Positions 57,423 through 59,257 of a stretch of 59,257 nucleotides of DNA are shown here, piece by piece (position 1 is the stretch's first letter; the number at the start of each line of letters is the position of its first letter). The position numbers and the translations under genes were made by a program. The notes beneath the pieces are model-generated. The model did not search any database. It was not told the origin of the DNA and saw only the letters and a list, made by a program, of their open reading frames with translations. Origin of the DNA: Streptomyces anulatus (lineage in GTDB: Bacteria; Actinomycetota; Actinomycetes; Streptomycetales; Streptomycetaceae); NCBI RefSeq assembly GCF_014650675.1, contig NZ_BMVK01000002.1, forward strand, positions 818,556 to 877,812. Direction: 5' to 3'.

Positions 57423-59257
57423 CTACGGCTGAGTACGGTCGGGAGCAGCTGCCCCGGCGGTGGCGCCGCGGGGCAGGGTGAGGACCATGGTGAGGCCGCC
57501 GCCGGGCGTGTCCTCGGCGGTGAGGGTGGCCCGTATCGCCTCGGTGAAGCCCCGTGCGACGGCCAGACCGAGCCCGACTCCCGCGCCCCTCGGGGCATCG
57601 CCGAGCCGCTGGAACGGTTCGAAGATGTGCTCCTTGGCCGTGTCGGGGACCCCGGGGCCCCGGTCGACGACGCGGAGTTCGACGCGGTCGCGCAGAGTGC
57701 TGGCGGAGACGATCACGGGCCGGCCCTCGGGGCTGTACTTGACGGCGTTCTCGACGATGTTGGCGACGATGCGCTCCAGCAGGCCCCGGTCGACGGCGAC
57801 CATGGGCAGCGTCTCCGGGATGTCCAGCTCCACGCTGCCGTCCGGGACGCCGCCCAGCGCCATGGGGACGACTTCGTCCAGGTCCGTTTCCCGGATCAGC
57901 GGGACGACGGTGCCCGTGTTGAGGCGGGACATGTCCAGGAGGTTGCCGATCAGGGCCGAGAGCCGGTCGGCCCCGTCCTCGATCCCTTCGAGCAGGGCCT
58001 CGCGGTCGGTCTCCGACCAGGCGACGTCGTGGGAGCGCAGCGAGGTGACCGATGCCTTGATGCCGGCCAGGGGGGTGCGGAGGTCGTGGCTGACCGCGGC
58101 GAGCAGGGCGGTGCGGAAGCGGTCGCCCTCGGCGAGTTTCCGCGCCTCCTCGGCCTGGTCGACCAGGCGCTGGCGGTCCAGTGCCACGGCCGCCTGGGCG
58201 GCGAAAGCGCCCAGGACCCGGCGGTCCTCGGCGGGCAGCGCCCGGCCGCTCAGGACCAGCGCCAGGTTCTCCCCCACGGGTATGTCGACGTCGGCGTCCT
58301 CGGGGCGTTCGACGGGGCGGGCGCCGACAGCCGCCGTACAGGTCCAGGGCTCGACCTCGGCCTGCCGCTCCAGGAGGGCGACGGAGTCCATCGCGAAGGT
58401 TTCCCGCAGCCGCTCCAGCAGCGCGTCGAGTGAGTTCTCGCCCCGCAGGATGCTCCCGGCCAGGAACGACAGGATCTCCGACTCGGCGCGCAGCCGTGCC
58501 GCCTGGTGGGTCCTGCGGGCCGCCAGGTCGACGACGGAGGCGACGGACACGGCCACCCCGACGAAGATCACGATGGCGACGATGTTCTTGGGGTCGGCGA
58601 TCGTGAACCGGCCCAGGGGCGGGGTGAAGTAGTAGTTCAGCAGCAGCGAGCCGAAGGCCGCCGAGGCGAGGGCGGGCAGCATCCCGCCGAGCAGGGCGGC
58701 GGCGACGGTGGCGGTGAGGAACAGCAGCATGTCGTTGGCGAGCCCGAGGTCGGGGACGACGGTGCTGAGCAGCAGGGCGAGGAGGGCCGGTCCGGTGACG
58801 CCGACGAGCCAGCCCCAGACGACCCGGGCCCGGCCGAGGCGGGCGCCGCGGGCGATCGGGAGCCCCCGGCCCTTGGCGATGGAGTCGTGGGTGACCATGT
58901 GGACGTCCAGGTCCGGACCGGACTCACGGGCGACGGTGGCGCTGACGCCGGGCCCGAACGCGTACTGCCAGGACTTGCGCCGGCTGACGCCGAGAACGAT
59001 CTGGGTGGCGTTGACCCCGCGGGCGAACTCCAGCAGGGCCGAGGGCACGTCGTCCCCGATGACGTGGTGGAAGGTGCCGCCGAGGTCCTCGACCAGGGTG
59101 CGCTGGACGGCCAGTTCCTTGGGCGACACCGCCTTCAGCCCGTCGCTCGCCGCGATGTAGACGGCCAGCACCTCGCCGCCCGCCCCCTTCTCCGCGAGGC
59201 GGGAGGCGCGGCGGATGAGGGTGCGTCCTTCGGGTCCGCCGGTGAGTCCGACGACGA
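57423..59257 (-). CDS. kdpD: Sensor histidine kinase KdpD (5' part outside window)
   Basis: About 611 residues of KdpD, the sensor that controls the potassium P-type ATPase. The start lies beyond the right edge. Seen in order: the end of the Usp-like domain (LTGGPEGRTLIRRASRL, AVYIAASDG, VLGVSRRKSWQYAFGPGVS), a four-helix membrane region with NYYFTPPLGRFTIADPKN, a GAF-like segment, HisKA AVSHDLRTPLAGIKASV, and HATPase with NIVENAVKYSPEG, DRGPGVPD and GVGLGLAVARGF. kdpE does not follow it; the next gene is the DUF2975 protein. Confidence 0.94.
   Translation of the reverse strand, partial: VVGLTGGPEGRTLIRRASRLAEKGAGGEVLAVYIAASDGLKAVSPKELAVQRTLVEDLGGTFHHVIGDDVPSALLEFARGVNATQIVLGVSRRKSWQYAFGPGVSATVARESGPDLDVHMVTHDSIAKGRGLPIARGARLGRARVVWGWLVGVTGPALLALLLSTVVPDLGLANDMLLFLTATVAAALLGGMLPALASAAFGSLLLNYYFTPPLGRFTIADPKNIVAIVIFVGVAVSVASVVDLAARRTHQAARLRAESEILSFLAGSILRGENSLDALLERLRETFAMDSVALLERQAEVEPWTCTAAVGARPVERPEDADVDIPVGENLALVLSGRALPAEDRRVLGAFAAQAAVALDRQRLVDQAEEARKLAEGDRFRTALLAAVSHDLRTPLAGIKASVTSLRSHDVAWSETDREALLEGIEDGADRLSALIGNLLDMSRLNTGTVVPLIRETDLDEVVPMALGGVPDGSVELDIPETLPMVAVDRGLLERIVANIVENAVKYSPEGRPVIVSASTLRDRVELRVVDRGPGVPDTAKEHIFEPFQRLGDAPRGAGVGLGLAVARGFTEAIRATLTAEDTPGGGLTMVLTLPRGATAGAAAPDRTQP

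Overview
The window is chromosomal DNA from an actinomycete, almost certainly a Streptomyces. Codon third positions are nearly all G or C, several starts are GTG, the conserved afsQ1-afsQ2 two-component block is present with sigQ beside it, and the gene order is that of the Streptomyces core chromosome. I count 52 protein genes, one of them frameshifted and one cut by the right edge. I see no rRNA, tRNA, CRISPR array, transposase or prophage.

Layout. Positions 186-6087: a hexose-phosphate mutase, a PH-domain membrane protein, deoC, and two overlapping aldehyde dehydrogenase genes. Positions 6157-12787: a small secreted protein, a uridine-kinase-like gene, sigQ, afsQ1-afsQ2-lipoprotein, VanZ, PspC and a second small secreted protein. 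Positions 12922-26407: add, a hydrolase, a frameshifted membrane protein, a divergent LysR/MFS pair, a methyltransferase, an L,D-transpeptidase, a SnoaL-tailed ECF sigma factor, a STAS protein, a large subtilase and a Uma2-type nuclease. Positions 26505-35111: deoA, cdd, a BMP-type nucleoside ABC transporter, its lipoprotein and an M20 amidohydrolase. Positions 35338-37032: a secreted FG-GAP protein. Positions 37106-51575: an eleven-gene nonulosonic-acid (sialic-acid/Kdn-like) cell-surface glycopolymer cluster. Positions 51755-59257: a MarR regulator behind a SoxR-type promoter, a LysE exporter, a second L,D-transpeptidase, an ECF sigma factor with a membrane partner, an HTH/DUF2975 pair and the 3' part of kdpD.

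How genes work together. deoC, add, deoA, the ABC operon with cdd, and the BMP lipoprotein form a nucleoside uptake and salvage system. Five copies of one 12-bp palindrome (consensus CTACGCGCGTAG) lie in front of exactly these units, so they look like one regulon. The two ALDH genes downstream of deoC resemble the two halves of ALDH16, the fused aldehyde dehydrogenase with a catalytic and a non-catalytic domain. The glycopolymer cluster contains a sugar-acid synthase, a CMP-sugar synthetase fused to a HAD phosphatase, and several predicted transferases. Two of these are a GT2/polysialyltransferase-like pair that has been duplicated in mirror orientation.

Standout points: the palindrome regulon, the split ALDH16, the glycopolymer cluster with its GT29-like and degenerate transferases, a SoxR box ending one base before a MarR start codon, and an ABC ATPase gene with no canonical start codon.
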